A DNA stretch of 47,616 bases from Terriglobia bacterium (GTDB taxonomy: Bacteria; Acidobacteriota; Terriglobia; Bryobacterales; Bryobacteraceae). Positions 1 to 10,048 of the stretch are shown in pieces. A model generated the notes under the pieces. It did not search any database, was not told where the DNA came from, and saw only the letters and a list, made by a program, of their open reading frames with translations. The stretch covers positions 1 to 47,616 of the forward strand of contig JAJPJN010000071.1 of NCBI GenBank assembly GCA_021324185.1, in the 5' to 3' direction. The position numbers were made by a program, and so were the translations under genes. Positions within the stretch are counted from its first letter, which is position 1. Each line of letters begins with the position of its first letter.

Positions 1-748
1 AAAAATTCACGCCGATAATATCCACGTATTCGGGCTTGCCTCCCAGTTCGGGATTCATCCGGCCGGAGAGCATATCCCATGCTTGAAACTGCGCGGTGCG
101 ATAGGCTTCAGCCTCTACTTGGTCGCCCGGCACGTCGGGATTCGGAACGATGTGAATTACCGGCTCGGGTGAAATGAGGCGAACTGTAGGAAGTTCGTTC
201 AGCAAAACTTCACTGGCTGCAGCCGCTGCACGCACCAGGTTTCTTTTGATCTCGTGCGTCGTGGTCGTCTGATAGGGATTGATAACTGCAGCTTCACCGC
301 CCCCCCACGACAGAAACGAGATTTCGTTGACTGGGGCGATGCCGGTGCAACATTTGTAGCCGTGCTCCCGCAGAAATTTCGCAACCGCGTACGTGAAGCG
401 CCGGAACCTGCTCACGAAAGCTGGCGACAATACATCCACATCATCGGGCCAACCAAAGTGCAAAAGATCCAGCAATATCTCCGTATCGGTCTGCGCCGCC
501 GGGTCGAAAATCACTTTGAGTGATGAGAAATCAAAGCGGCCCGGAGCCGCCTCAATCAGGTGCCAGCGCGCAGCTGAACGCACGGTACGAATCCCAAACG
601 GCTGCAGCCGTTCAAAATCTTCCCGGGCAAATTGCTCGTGCTCTGTTGATTTCAGAAGGTCGAGGCGAATACCGTCGCGCCGTTTGTGCGTAGAGCATTC
701 AAATCCTGCTTGCAGAAAGGACTTGAATAGTAGCTGGGGCGTCGACAA
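1..748 (-). CDS. GH1-like glycosidase (3' end beyond window)
   Basis: An open minus-strand frame runs from a TTG at 748-746 off the left edge, giving about 249 residues. The TTG follows an AGAGGAA Shine-Dalgarno stretch, and an in-frame TAG lies just upstream, so few other starts are possible. The translation has the order of a GH1 TIM barrel. An early GIRTVRSAARWHLIE segment is followed by LLDLLHFGWPDDVD, which matches the GH1 region usually reading YHWDLP. FRRFTYAVAKFL leads into APVNEISF, at the place of the usual NEP acid/base motif. Proteins of this kind are annotated as beta-glucosidases, but NE is followed by I rather than P, so the true substrate is unknown. The nucleophile region is outside the window. 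No signal peptide is seen, so it is probably cytoplasmic. Confidence 0.6.
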   Translation of the reverse strand, partial: MSTPQLLFKSFLQAGFECSTHKRRDGIRLDLLKSTEHEQFAREDFERLQPFGIRTVRSAARWHLIEAAPGRFDFSSLKVIFDPAAQTDTEILLDLLHFGWPDDVDVLSPAFVSRFRRFTYAVAKFLREHGYKCCTGIAPVNEISFLSWGGGEAAVINPYQTTTTHEIKRNLVRAAAAASEVLLNELPTVRLISPEPVIHIVPNPDVPGDQVEAEAYRTAQFQAWDMLSGRMNPELGGKPEYVDIIGVNF

Positions 749-871
749 AATGTTCCTCTAGGAAAAAGCACAAAAATATCCCGTGGGAGGGACTGCTCTT
801 TGATCCCAAACGAATGGATCTTATTTAACGGAATTCGGTTACAAGTGCTAGTAATTCCGCTAGCGACAGCA

Positions 872-1939
872 TCACTCATTAAATGTGCGTGCCGCCTGTT
901 TGCCCAATGCAGTGAAGGCTTGAAAGGCGCTATTTGACTGCGGATTCAATTGCTTACCTGTTCCCTTTGAAGTAGGGCCTGCGGCGTCAGGCAGAATACG
1001 ACTTACAAAACCCATCAGCGTGCGAGTTGTATCAGGCATTAGTGTTTCGGCTCCAATCAACAACTTGGCGGGCAGCGAGATGGTGCAACTGTATTGCTTT
1101 CTTTCCAATGCGCTCAGAATTGCTTTTGCAGCAGAATCGGCAGCCACCGTCAGTCCCGGCATGTTTCCAAGCAGGCCAAACCAAGTGAACTCTTTTTTTG
1201 CCCGTCCTCCGAACTCGGCGTGAAGATAGGAGCCCGTCCTCATCAGGCCAGGCACGACGGTTAAAACGTGAATGCCACGGGATTTCACCTCTGCGGCAAG
1301 GCCGGATGAGAATCCAACGAAAGCAAACTTGGCGCAACTGTACGGCAGCAGGTGTGGAACGCTAACGCGGCCGCCTACGGATGTGATGTTTACGATGGCG
1401 CCGGAATGTCTTTCTGCCATATACGGGATTGCCGCCAGCGACAGGTTTACCGGAGCCCAGAACATCAGGTTCATCGCGTTCTCAAAATCGGCAAGAGTCA
1501 GGGCCTCGAGCGGCGCGACTTGGATCTCACCTGCATTGTTGACCAGGACGTCCAATCTGCCGAACTGCTGTATGATGCGCTCAATGAGGAACTTCGTCTC
1601 AGGTTGATGATTGATATCAGCCACAAGCGGAGTGGCCTCTATTCCTTTTTCGGCTAGAAGCCGGCAGGCTTGTTGCAGCTCTTCTTCGTCGCGGGCGCAT
1701 AGCGCCAACCGGCACCCCCGTGCGCCGAATTCGAACGCAAGCGCCAGCCCCAATCCGCGCGATCCACCGGTAATCAGGACGACCTGATTCTGCAAACCCG
1801 CCGCGTGCCGTGTTCTTTGCCGCTCCAGCTTTCGGGAGCTGAGCTTTCGAACCGCATATACGGCCGCCGCCGCGACTGCGATTTTTCCTACGGTGGAGAG
1901 TGACCGCGCGGATTGAGATCGAGCAACAGATTTGTCCAT
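872..1939 (-). CDS. SDR-family NAD(P)-dependent oxidoreductase with N-terminal membrane anchor
   Basis: A 355-residue classical short-chain dehydrogenase/reductase. The Rossmann motif TGGSRGLG is near residues 57-64, NNAG at 134-137, the catalytic Ser near 187 and YxxxK at Tyr200/Lys204. All catalytic elements are intact. A hydrophobic stretch at about residues 17-31, followed by a basic segment, suggests a single membrane anchor with the enzyme domain in the cytoplasm. About 80 C-terminal residues follow the core and resemble those of lipid- or sterol-acting SDRs, but the substrate cannot be read from sequence. It lies downstream of no other minus-strand gene here; the tRNA-Lys gene is divergent. 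Function as an oxidoreductase is secure, substrate unknown. Confidence 0.85.
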   Translation of the reverse strand: MDKSVARSQSARSLSTVGKIAVAAAAVYAVRKLSSRKLERQRTRHAAGLQNQVVLITGGSRGLGLALAFEFGARGCRLALCARDEEELQQACRLLAEKGIEATPLVADINHQPETKFLIERIIQQFGRLDVLVNNAGEIQVAPLEALTLADFENAMNLMFWAPVNLSLAAIPYMAERHSGAIVNITSVGGRVSVPHLLPYSCAKFAFVGFSSGLAAEVKSRGIHVLTVVPGLMRTGSYLHAEFGGRAKKEFTWFGLLGNMPGLTVAADSAAKAILSALERKQYSCTISLPAKLLIGAETLMPDTTRTLMGFVSRILPDAAGPTSKGTGKQLNPQSNSAFQAFTALGKQAARTFNE

Positions 1940-2028
1940 GACTGTCCTAAAAAACTGGATTCCTTCACTTGAGAAACGTTTCGCGACCCAGGAAAGTACG
2001 ATGCTATTCTGAAAACGCTACTCGTTTA

Positions 2029-2104
2029 GGGCCGGTAGCTCAGTTGGTAGAGCATCGCACTTTTAATGCGGTGGTCGCGGGTTCGAGTCCCGCCCGGCTC
2101 ACCA
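2029..2104 (+). tRNA. trnK: tRNA-Lys (anticodon TTT)
   Basis: A full 76-base cloverleaf with encoded CCA. The acceptor stem GGGCCGG pairs with CCGGCTC with one G-T wobble. The D arm is GCTC/GAGC, the anticodon stem TCGCA/TGCGG encloses loop CTTTTAA with anticodon TTT at 2062-2064, and the T arm is GCGGG-TTCGAGT-CCCGC. It reads AAA and AAG codons. No promoter is obvious in the gap from the divergent SDR gene, and there is no clear terminator before recO 84 bases downstream. Confidence 0.97.
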
Positions 2105-2188
2105 AACCGCGATTATCCGGCCTGTAGCCGCCATAAGATCGCAGGTAGAATCAAATCGCAACTCTGCTAACCTGAGAATTCCATCGGC

Positions 2189-2848
2189 ATGCCCGCTCGG
2201 GTGAGTGAAACGTATGTGCTGCGCACTTATCCGTTTCGAGAAGCAGATTTAATCGTCAGCTTTTTTACCCGCGATCAAGGCAAGTTGCGGGGCGTTGCTC
2301 ACAGAGCGAGAAAACCGAAGAGCAGTTTCGGCTCGGGCCTGGAGCGCCTGTCATTGATCAATCTGTCGTATTCGCAAAAGGAGACAAGAGAACTGGTCAA
2401 CCTCAACTCATGCGATCTGTTGCAATCGCAATTTGATCTGTTGAGTGATTTCGATGCCAGTGTTGCCCTGGACTACATCGCAGAGGTGAGCGAGCATCTT
2501 TTGCCGCCGCACGAACCCAACGAGCGGTTCTTCCGGCTGCTGGCCGCTGTGCTGGGTTACATGCACACACAGGCGCCGGGCGCGATCTGGACGGCAGTTA
2601 CTTACTTTTCACTCTGGGCGACACGTCTTTCGGGATTTTTGCCGGAACTGGCGACACATCCCGACCGGAGCTTATCGGAAGCATCCAGACAGCTCGCGGC
2701 GGTCATGCTGCGCATGCACATCGGCGAACTTCCCGGGCGCATTTGGAACAAAGACACTGCACTCGATTTACGACGCTTTCTGGTGCGGCAAATGGAAGAA
2801 CATGTGGAGCGCCGCTTTCACACGCCGCTTCTTTTGGAAGGGCTTTAG
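2189..2848 (+). CDS. recO: DNA repair protein RecO
   Basis: A 219-residue RecO. In the RecF pathway RecO binds single-strand DNA and SSB and, with RecR, loads RecA at gaps. The N-terminal OB-fold region is clear: SETYVLRTYPFREADLIVSFFTRDQGKLRGVAHRARK matches the family opening, and it is followed by a helical C-terminal part. It is shorter than many RecO proteins (about 240-260), and no Cys4 zinc finger is visible in the C-terminal half, which is true of some family members. The stop is 9 bases before glyQ, so repair and aminoacylation genes are probably co-transcribed. Confidence 0.92.
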   Translation: MPARVSETYVLRTYPFREADLIVSFFTRDQGKLRGVAHRARKPKSSFGSGLERLSLINLSYSQKETRELVNLNSCDLLQSQFDLLSDFDASVALDYIAEVSEHLLPPHEPNERFFRLLAAVLGYMHTQAPGAIWTAVTYFSLWATRLSGFLPELATHPDRSLSEASRQLAAVMLRMHIGELPGRIWNKDTALDLRRFLVRQMEEHVERRFHTPLLLEGL

Positions 2849-2857
2849 TCACCCAAT

Positions 2858-3751
2858 ATGGATTCTTTTCAAGACACCATTTTCAAGCTGAAACGCTACT
2901 GGGCTGATCGCGGCGTAGTGATTCAGGAGCCGTACGATCTCGAAGTTGGCGCTGGCACAATGGCGCCTGAGACTTTTCTGCGCGTTCTGGGTCCAAAGCC
3001 GTACAACGTTGCTTACGTGCAGCCGAGCCGCCGGCCGGCTGACGGGCGCTATGGTGAAAATCCCAACCGGCTGTATAAGCACCAGCAGTTGCAAGTGATT
3101 TTAAAACCGACTCCGGATGACGTGCTGGATCAGTACCTGATGAGTCTGGAAGCTATCGGCATTAATCTTCGCAAGCACGACATCAAGTTCGAAGAAGATA
3201 ACTGGGAGGCGCCGACCCTGGGCGCCTGGGGGATTGGATGGCAGGTGATGCTGGATGGGCTGGAAATTACACAGTTCACTTATTTCCAGCAGTGTGGCGG
3301 CATCGACCTCGACCTTGTCCCGGCTGAGATTACATATGGTCTGGAACGCATCGCCGCATTTCTACAGAACGTCGATAGCGTTTACGACATCGAGTGGGCG
3401 CCGGGAGTAAAGTATGCGGCCGTTCGCCTGGCAGATGAAGAGCAGTTTTCTGTTTACAACTTTGAGCTGGCCGATGTGGAGATGCTGTGGCGCGAATTCG
3501 AGTTGCATGAGCGTGAGTGCCAGAGGCTGATGGAGCTATTTCGCGCCACTAAGGACCGGGCGCGTTTTCCGGTACTGCCTGCCTACGATCAAGCACTCAA
3601 ATGTTCCAATTTATTTAATTTGCTGGATGCGCGCGGCGCGATCAGCGTAACGGAGCGAGCCGGTATTATCAACCGGGTTCGCAAGCTTGCGGTGGGCGTG
3701 GCGCAGGCGTGGATGGAACAACAATCGCCGGGTGACGAGGTAGCTGCCTGA
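2858..3751 (+). CDS. glyQ: Glycyl-tRNA synthetase alpha subunit
   Basis: A 297-residue alpha chain of the bacterial heterotetrameric GlyRS. It forms the class II catalytic core that activates glycine with ATP. The highly conserved opening [40 protein letters not shown] is present, with [27 protein letters not shown] (motif 2 region) and [10 protein letters not shown] (motif 3) further on. Length is typical. The stop TGA shares its last base with the glyS ATG, which favours coupled translation and equal amounts of the two subunits. Confidence 0.98.
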   Translation: MDSFQDTIFKLKRYWADRGVVIQEPYDLEVGAGTMAPETFLRVLGPKPYNVAYVQPSRRPADGRYGENPNRLYKHQQLQVILKPTPDDVLDQYLMSLEAIGINLRKHDIKFEEDNWEAPTLGAWGIGWQVMLDGLEITQFTYFQQCGGIDLDLVPAEITYGLERIAAFLQNVDSVYDIEWAPGVKYAAVRLADEEQFSVYNFELADVEMLWREFELHERECQRLMELFRATKDRARFPVLPAYDQALKCSNLFNLLDARGAISVTERAGIINRVRKLAVGVAQAWMEQQSPGDEVAA

Positions 3752-5739
3752 TGGCAGATTTTCTGCTTGAGATCGGGACGGAAGAGATTCCCGATTGGAT
3801 GATTTTGCCGGCTCTCGAGAACCTGCGCGCGAAATTTCAATTTGCATTCGGAGCGTTCGGCGGATCGGCCCTGGTGGTGGATGCGACGCCACGCCGTTTG
3901 GTCTTGCTCGCCAAAGATCTTGTGGAGCAAGCGCCCGATACACAAACCCTCGTTCAAGGTCCTTATCTATCAGCCGGACCAAAAGCCGCGGAGGGCTTTG
4001 CGCGAAAACAGGGCGTCACAGTGGCGCATCTAGCGAAAGCTTCCGATGCGAAGGGCGAGCGCTATGTCTTCCATCAACTTGTGAAAGGGCGGGCGCTGGC
4101 GGACGCGCTGAGTGACGGCTTGCCGGCGGTTATTTTGGGAATTCATTTTCCCAAATCGATGTACTGGACCGGCAAAGGTGGCCCGCGCTTCATCCGTCCG
4201 GTTCGCTGGATCGTAGCGGTTCTCGATGATCGTGTCATTCCGTTCGAAATTGCGGGAGTGAAGTCCGGCAATCTGGCGCGCGGGCACCGCATTCTGGGGT
4301 CGAAGGAGCCGCCGGACGTAACGGCTGCAAACTACTTTCAGGTATTGCAGCAGAATTACGTAATGGTTCGTGCGGATGAGCGCCAGACGCGCATCGAAAG
4401 CGGCCTCGGCGCAGACGTACAAAGAGATGACAACCTGCTACGCACGCTGGTCTATCTGACCGAATATCCTTCCACCATTCGGGGCAGATTTGACCCGCTG
4501 TATCTGGAGCTTCCGCAGGAAATTCTCTCCACCGTAATGCGCCACCATCAGCGCTATTTCTCAGTGCGCAAGCCGGATGGCTCGCTGGCTCCGGAATTTG
4601 TGGCGGTGACCAATACGGACGGAGACCCGGACGGCCTCATCTGCCGCGGCAATGAGCGCGTTCTGCGCGCCCGCTTCAACGATGCCCGATTTTTTTGGAC
4701 AGTCGATCAGCAAAAACCGCTTTCGGCGCGCGTGCCCGATCTGGCAAAGGTCACGTTTCAAGCGAAACTGGGAACGTACCGGGATAAGACCGAGCGCATT
4801 CGAAAATTGGCGGCGGCGCTCGCGCGGCAATTGGAGGCAGATGCGAGCGTAGTTGACCGGGCCGCCCTGCTATGTAAATGCGATCTCACCACGGACATGG
4901 TGAAAGAGTTCACCGAGTTGCAGGGCGTCGTCGGCGGGCTGTATGCGCACGTACAAGGCGAAGGCGAAGCGGTGGCAACGGCTATTTACGATCACTATCG
5001 TCCCGTAAATATGGAGGACGCAATTCCGCGAACGCTTGAAGGGCAAATCGTTTCGACTGCCGACAAGCTTGACACGCTGCGCGAATCATTTCGTATCGGC
5101 CTGATTCCGACAGGCACGAGGGATCCGTTTGCATTGCGCCGCGCCGCCCAGGGCGTCGTCAAAATTCTGTTTGAAGCGCGCCTGAATCTCGAACTCATGC
5201 CGTTAATCAGCGATGAGCCGGAGCTGGTTCCATTCATGCGCGAGCGCATCGAATTTTACTTACGCGACGTACTGGGTTTCTTCTACGATGAAGTGGCTGC
5301 CGTGATGGCGCCCCCGATGACGTCGCTCGCGGATTTGGCCGATCGTGCTGAAGCCATCCGCTATGTACGTCCGACGGAAGACTTCGAGCCGCTCGCAGCC
5401 AGCTTCAAACGTATCAAGAACATTCTGAAGCAGGCGGGGATTGAAAGGGCGCCCGCTCCGAACCCGGATCTCATCGCGGCCGGACCGGAAAACGCGCTAT
5501 ATGATGCCTGGCGCTGTGTCGGAGCGGAGACTCGCGAGAGCAAGTCGTATCGTGAAAAGCTTGCCTCTATTGCTTCCATTCGCCCGCAAGTAGATCTCTT
5601 CTTCGATAAAATTTTGGTGAACGATCCAAATCCTGCGATACGCGAGAACCGTCTGGCGCTGTTGTACAGCCTGCTCACGGAGTTCTCCACAATCGCCGAC
5701 TTTTCCGAAATCGTAACGAAAGGCTCAACACAAATTTAG
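3751..5739 (+). CDS. glyS: Glycyl-tRNA synthetase beta subunit
   Basis: A 662-residue beta chain that supplies tRNA recognition for the alpha2-beta2 enzyme. It opens with ADFLLEIGTEEIPDWMILPAL, the family signature. It contains an HD-like block around LLCKCDLTTDMVKEFTELQGVVGG and ends in a DALR-type helical anticodon-binding region. It is slightly shorter than the usual 680-700 residues, with no obvious break. The start overlaps the glyQ stop by one base. The stop is two bases before ppdK. Confidence 0.97.
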   Translation: MADFLLEIGTEEIPDWMILPALENLRAKFQFAFGAFGGSALVVDATPRRLVLLAKDLVEQAPDTQTLVQGPYLSAGPKAAEGFARKQGVTVAHLAKASDAKGERYVFHQLVKGRALADALSDGLPAVILGIHFPKSMYWTGKGGPRFIRPVRWIVAVLDDRVIPFEIAGVKSGNLARGHRILGSKEPPDVTAANYFQVLQQNYVMVRADERQTRIESGLGADVQRDDNLLRTLVYLTEYPSTIRGRFDPLYLELPQEILSTVMRHHQRYFSVRKPDGSLAPEFVAVTNTDGDPDGLICRGNERVLRARFNDARFFWTVDQQKPLSARVPDLAKVTFQAKLGTYRDKTERIRKLAAALARQLEADASVVDRAALLCKCDLTTDMVKEFTELQGVVGGLYAHVQGEGEAVATAIYDHYRPVNMEDAIPRTLEGQIVSTADKLDTLRESFRIGLIPTGTRDPFALRRAAQGVVKILFEARLNLELMPLISDEPELVPFMRERIEFYLRDVLGFFYDEVAAVMAPPMTSLADLADRAEAIRYVRPTEDFEPLAASFKRIKNILKQAGIERAPAPNPDLIAAGPENALYDAWRCVGAETRESKSYREKLASIASIRPQVDLFFDKILVNDPNPAIRENRLALLYSLLTEFSTIADFSEIVTKGSTQI

Positions 5740-5741
5740 AA

Positions 5742-8480
5742 ATGAAAAGATACGTTTACTCGTTTGGCGGGGGAACCGCGGACGGCGACGGCAAGATGCG
5801 CGACATTCTGGGAGGCAAAGGGGCCGGGCTCGCCGAAATGAGCAAGGCCGGCGTGCCGGTTCCGCCGGGATTCACCATTTCTACCGAGGTCTGCAACCTG
5901 TTTTTCGAGAACGATCACAAAGTGCCTAAACAGGTGGATGAAGAGATTCACCAGGCGCTCGATAAGCTCGAAAAGCAAATGGGTAAGAAGCTGGGCGACC
6001 CGAATGACCCGCTGCTGTTGAGCGTGCGTTCCGGCGCGAAGTTCTCCATGCCCGGGATGATGAATACCATTCTGAATCTCGGACTCAACGATGAAACCAC
6101 CGAAGGGCTGGCAAAGAAAACCGGCAACCCGCGTTTTGCGTATGACTGCTATCGCCGCTTTATTCAGATGTTCGGCGAAGTTGCGCTGCATATCGACATG
6201 GCAAAGTTCGACCATATCTTCGATACGCGCAAAGCGAAGGTGAAGGCGAAGCTGGATACCGATCTTACTGCCGAGGATCTGAAAGCGATTATCGCGGATT
6301 ACAAGAAGCTGGTGAAGAAAGAAACCGGGCGCGAATTTCCGCAGGATGCACATGAGCAGCTCATGCTCGCCCGCGATGCAGTCTTCAATTCCTGGAACAC
6401 GCCGAAGGCCATTTACTACCGCCGCATGGAAAAGATTCCGGATTCCATCGGCACAGCCGCCAATGTGCAGGCCATGGTGTTCGGCAATATGGGAAACCAC
6501 TCGGGCACCGGTGTGGGCTTTACGCGCAATCCGTCGACGGGCGAAAAAGTCTTCTATGGCGAGTTCCTCGTGAATGCGCAAGGCGAAGATGTTGTTGCCG
6601 GTATTCGCACGCCGCAGCCCATTGCCGAACTCGAGCAGGTGATGCCCGAAGCCTACGCGCAACTGCGCGACATCACTTCGAATCTGGAAAAGCATTATCG
6701 CGATGTGCAGGATTTCGAGTTCACCATCGAAGAAGGCAAGCTGTACATGCTGCAGACGCGCAACGGCAAACGGACCGGCCCGGCTGCTGTTCGCGTTGCG
6801 GTGGACATGGTGGAAGAAGGCTTGATTTCGAAAGAAGAAGCGGTTCAGCGCGTGGCGCCGAATCAGCTCGATCAACTCCTTCATCCGGTGCTCGATCCGG
6901 CCATGCGCAAAGGCTTACAGAAGATAGCGGCCGGCTTGCCCGCCTCGCCGGGCGCCGCTGTCGGACGCGCGGCGTTTTCTTCGGAAGATGCCGTCAGGCT
7001 TTCCACTGAAGGCCCGGTTATTTTGGTTCGCAAGGAAACCACGCCTGATGACATTCACGGCATGGATGTGTCGAAGGGGATTTTAACGGCGGTGGGCGGT
7101 TTGACTAGTCACGCGGCTGTTGTGGCGCGCGGCATGGGGCGGCCTTGCGTGGTGGGCGCTTCGTCGCTGGCTGTGGATGAAGCGAAAAAGCAGGCCACGA
7201 TTCTTTTCGAAGGACACAAAACTGTTTTGAAAGAAGGCGACTGGATTTCGCTCGACGGCACGCAGGGCGAAGTCTATCTCGGGCAATGCAAGACCAACGA
7301 GCCCGATCCGAAATCGCACTATTTCGCCACCTTCATGCAATGGGCAGACGAGTTCCGCGGCGATTTCGGCGTACGCGCGAATGCGGATATCCCACGCGAC
7401 GCCAAAGCGGCCCGGGTGTTCGGCGCCGAAGGCATTGGGCTATGCCGTACCGAGCACATGTTCTTTGCCGAAGATCGCATCCCGCACATGCAGGCCATGA
7501 TTCTTGCTCGTGACGAGAAGACGCGCAAGAACGCCCTCAAAAAGCTGCTTCCGATGCAGCGCAAAGATTTCGCCGGCTTGTTCGAAGCGATGGACGGGTT
7601 CCCAGTAGTAATTCGAACGCTTGATCCGCCGCTGCACGAATTTTTGCCGAAGCGGGAAAACGTCATGGTGGATCTCGCCAAGCTGCCTTATGCCAGCGCC
7701 AAAGAAAAGAAGGAAATGGCGCAGACCTATGGAGCCAGCGTTGGTGAATTAAAGAAGCATCTGCCGGAGCTGCTCAAGCGCGTGGAAGAGCTGCATGAGT
7801 TCAATCCGATGCTGGGCCATCGCGGCTGCCGGCTCGGCATCACGTATCCCGAAGTTACGGAAATGCAAGCCCGGGCCATCTTCGAAGCCGCCGTTCAGGT
7901 GGCGAAGAAGGGCAAGAAGGTGATTCCCGAGGTGATGATTCCGCTGGTTGGGAGCGTGAAGGAACTCGAGAATCAAAAGCAACTCGTGGTTCGCGTTGCT
8001 AATGAAGTGCTCGAAGACGCCGGGATGAAGGATCTGAAATACTACGTGGGCACCATGATCGAGATTCCCCGTGCTGCCATGACCGCAGACGAGATCGCCC
8101 GCGAAGCCGAATTCTTCAGCTTTGGAACGAACGATCTGACGCAGACCACGATGGGTTTGTCGCGCGACGACTACACGAAATTTTCCCGGCAGTACGAAGA
8201 TCTCAAAATCTTCAAAGCGGATCCGTTTGCCGTGCTCGATCAGGACGGTGTCGGGAAGGTGATTGAGATGGCGGTAAAGCTCGGCCGCAAAACTCGTCCG
8301 GATCTCGAGGTCGGCATCTGCGGCGAACATGGCGGGGAGCCGAGTTCCGTGGAATTCTGCTATCGCATAGGGATGAATTACGTTTCGTGCTCGCCGTATC
8401 GCGTGCCGATAGCGCGTCTGGCTGCGGCGCAGGCGGCGATTAGCGGCCATCGCAAAGCCGAAGCGCAGCGCACGGCGTGA
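5742..8480 (+). CDS. ppdK: Pyruvate, phosphate dikinase
   Basis: A 912-residue PPDK. It interconverts pyruvate, ATP and phosphate with phosphoenolpyruvate, AMP and pyrophosphate, linking glycolysis and gluconeogenesis in the cytoplasm. The N-terminal ATP-grasp domain begins with YSFGGGTADGDGKMRDILGGKGAGLAEM. The swivelling phosphohistidine domain has GGLTSHAAVVARG with the catalytic His at about 457, and the TIM-barrel PEP domain ends with GICGEHGG, catalytic Cys near 860. All three domains are intact. The start follows glyS after only two bases, without a strong ribosome site. A long antisense open frame lies under the first third and is a composition artefact. Confidence 0.98.
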   Translation: MKRYVYSFGGGTADGDGKMRDILGGKGAGLAEMSKAGVPVPPGFTISTEVCNLFFENDHKVPKQVDEEIHQALDKLEKQMGKKLGDPNDPLLLSVRSGAKFSMPGMMNTILNLGLNDETTEGLAKKTGNPRFAYDCYRRFIQMFGEVALHIDMAKFDHIFDTRKAKVKAKLDTDLTAEDLKAIIADYKKLVKKETGREFPQDAHEQLMLARDAVFNSWNTPKAIYYRRMEKIPDSIGTAANVQAMVFGNMGNHSGTGVGFTRNPSTGEKVFYGEFLVNAQGEDVVAGIRTPQPIAELEQVMPEAYAQLRDITSNLEKHYRDVQDFEFTIEEGKLYMLQTRNGKRTGPAAVRVAVDMVEEGLISKEEAVQRVAPNQLDQLLHPVLDPAMRKGLQKIAAGLPASPGAAVGRAAFSSEDAVRLSTEGPVILVRKETTPDDIHGMDVSKGILTAVGGLTSHAAVVARGMGRPCVVGASSLAVDEAKKQATILFEGHKTVLKEGDWISLDGTQGEVYLGQCKTNEPDPKSHYFATFMQWADEFRGDFGVRANADIPRDAKAARVFGAEGIGLCRTEHMFFAEDRIPHMQAMILARDEKTRKNALKKLLPMQRKDFAGLFEAMDGFPVVIRTLDPPLHEFLPKRENVMVDLAKLPYASAKEKKEMAQTYGASVGELKKHLPELLKRVEELHEFNPMLGHRGCRLGITYPEVTEMQARAIFEAAVQVAKKGKKVIPEVMIPLVGSVKELENQKQLVVRVANEVLEDAGMKDLKYYVGTMIEIPRAAMTADEIAREAEFFSFGTNDLTQTTMGLSRDDYTKFSRQYEDLKIFKADPFAVLDQDGVGKVIEMAVKLGRKTRPDLEVGICGEHGGEPSSVEFCYRIGMNYVSCSPYRVPIARLAAAQAAISGHRKAEAQRTA

Positions 8481-10048
8481 ACATTTCCGAAGTACGCGGC
8501 AAACGGTGGGACGCTGTCATCGTGGGCGCGGGCCACAACGGCCTGACTTGTGCCGCCTATCTGGCGCGTGCTGGGCAGCGTGTTCTCGTTCTCGAATCCC
8601 GCGCTCGCATTGGCGGCGCATGCACTATTGAAGAACCATGGCCGGGCGTTCGTATGTCGCCATGCGCCTACCTCTGCGGATTGCTGCATCCGCTCGTCAT
8701 TGAGGAACTGCAACTGCCGGCACGCGGCTTTTCCTGGTCGCCTGCAATAAATGGCCTGTTCGTTCCGTTCGAAGACGGCTCCAGCATTCAGCTTTACGAT
8801 GACGATGCGCTGTGCGAACAAGAGATTCGCAGATTTTCAGAGCGCGATGTTCCAGGCTGGCGTGCCATGAACGATGTCATCCGCCGCCTGCGCGACGCGA
8901 TTCGACCACCCGGCCCTCGCGATATGTGGATCGGCGAAGCGCCTACGCGCGAACAACTGGAAGAACGGATCGGCAACGATGAGGAAGCGCGCCACCTTCT
9001 GTTCGATTGGTCCATGGCCGAGTTTGCCGGGCGCTATCTCTCCGATGAGCGGCTGCAGATCGCGTACTTGGGCCAAGGCGTTATCGGGACAAATGCCAGC
9101 CCGTTTGATCCAGGCACTGCTTTCATTCACTTTCACCATTCGTGCGGCCGCATGGACGGATTGCCGGGATTGTGGGGCTACGTGAAGGGCGGTATGGGTA
9201 TGGTTTCGTTCCTGATTGCGGATGCAGCGCGGGAAGCGGGGGCTGTGATTGCGTCGGGAATGCCGGTGGGGCAGATCGTGCCGCGTGAAGGCGTTGTGCT
9301 CGAAGGTGGTGAAAAGATCGGCGCCCGCGTAGTCATTTCGAACGCTGATCCGAGGACCACGCTGAACCTGCTCGGCAGCGCGGCAGATCCTGCGTGGCGT
9401 CAAAAAGTGGAATCGATTCCGATCGAGGGCTGCACATTGAAGCTGAATGTATGGCTGCGCGAGCTGCCGAATTTTCGCGCGCGCCCCGGTATCCGGGAGC
9501 CGCATCACTTCGCCCAGATCAATACACCGCTGACGAAAGACGAGTGGAAGGCAGGCTATCACGCAGCTCGCTCCGGCCGCTTGCCGGACCGCCTCTGGAC
9601 GGAGCTTTATTTTCAAAGCGTGCACGACTCTTCCGTCGCTCCGCCGGGCACGCACACCATGTCGCTGTTTTCTCAATACGTGCCATATCAATTTGCCGGC
9701 GGAGAAAATTGGGATGATCGCCGCGAGGCTGCAAGAGAACTTGCGCTCAATTCACTCGCTCGCTTCTGCAGCAACATCCCAGATGCAGTCATTAACGCCG
9801 AAGCGCTCGGGCCGCCCGATATTGAAAACCATGTCGGCCTCACCGGGGGCCACATCTTTCAGGGCGAATGTCTGCCCGCGTATATGTGGAGCAATCGCCT
9901 GAGAGCGCGCACGCCCATGCCTGGCGTCTATCTTTGCGGCGCGTGTACGCACCCCGGCGGCAGCGTGATCGCCATAAATGGCCGCAACGCCGCTATGGCC
10001 GTGCTGGCGGATATGTTGGACGCCAACGCCGCTTCAGCCGCCGATTGA
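8477..10048 (+). CDS. FAD-dependent oxidoreductase, phytoene-desaturase/PYROXD2-like
   Basis: A 523-residue flavoprotein. The N-terminal dinucleotide-binding motif GAGHNGLTCAAYLARAG, followed by VLVLESRARIGGACTIEE, is the FAD site of the amine oxidase/phytoene desaturase superfamily. The C-terminal YLCGACTHPGGSVIAINGRNA is the matching FAD-closing motif. This layout fits the PYROXD2/CrtI-like group, whose bacterial members mostly have no known substrate. The GTG start lies in GTGA with the ppdK stop, implying translational coupling. No carotenoid genes are nearby. Its 3' end overlaps the convergent FixH-like gene by 56 bases. Confidence 0.85.
   Translation: MNISEVRGKRWDAVIVGAGHNGLTCAAYLARAGQRVLVLESRARIGGACTIEEPWPGVRMSPCAYLCGLLHPLVIEELQLPARGFSWSPAINGLFVPFEDGSSIQLYDDDALCEQEIRRFSERDVPGWRAMNDVIRRLRDAIRPPGPRDMWIGEAPTREQLEERIGNDEEARHLLFDWSMAEFAGRYLSDERLQIAYLGQGVIGTNASPFDPGTAFIHFHHSCGRMDGLPGLWGYVKGGMGMVSFLIADAAREAGAVIASGMPVGQIVPREGVVLEGGEKIGARVVISNADPRTTLNLLGSAADPAWRQKVESIPIEGCTLKLNVWLRELPNFRARPGIREPHHFAQINTPLTKDEWKAGYHAARSGRLPDRLWTELYFQSVHDSSVAPPGTHTMSLFSQYVPYQFAGGENWDDRREAARELALNSLARFCSNIPDAVINAEALGPPDIENHVGLTGGHIFQGECLPAYMWSNRLRARTPMPGVYLCGACTHPGGSVIAINGRNAAMAVLADMLDANAASAAD

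Noticed and set aside
5736-6884. 382-residue minus-strand open frame opposite ppdK
   Set aside because: It lies fully antisense to a conserved gene whose domains are intact, has no family motif and follows from the third-position GC bias of ppdK.
7749-9691. Minus-strand frames of 233 and 284 residues opposite ppdK and the FAD oxidoreductase
   Set aside because: These are His/Arg-rich shadows of conserved plus-strand genes, without ribosome sites.
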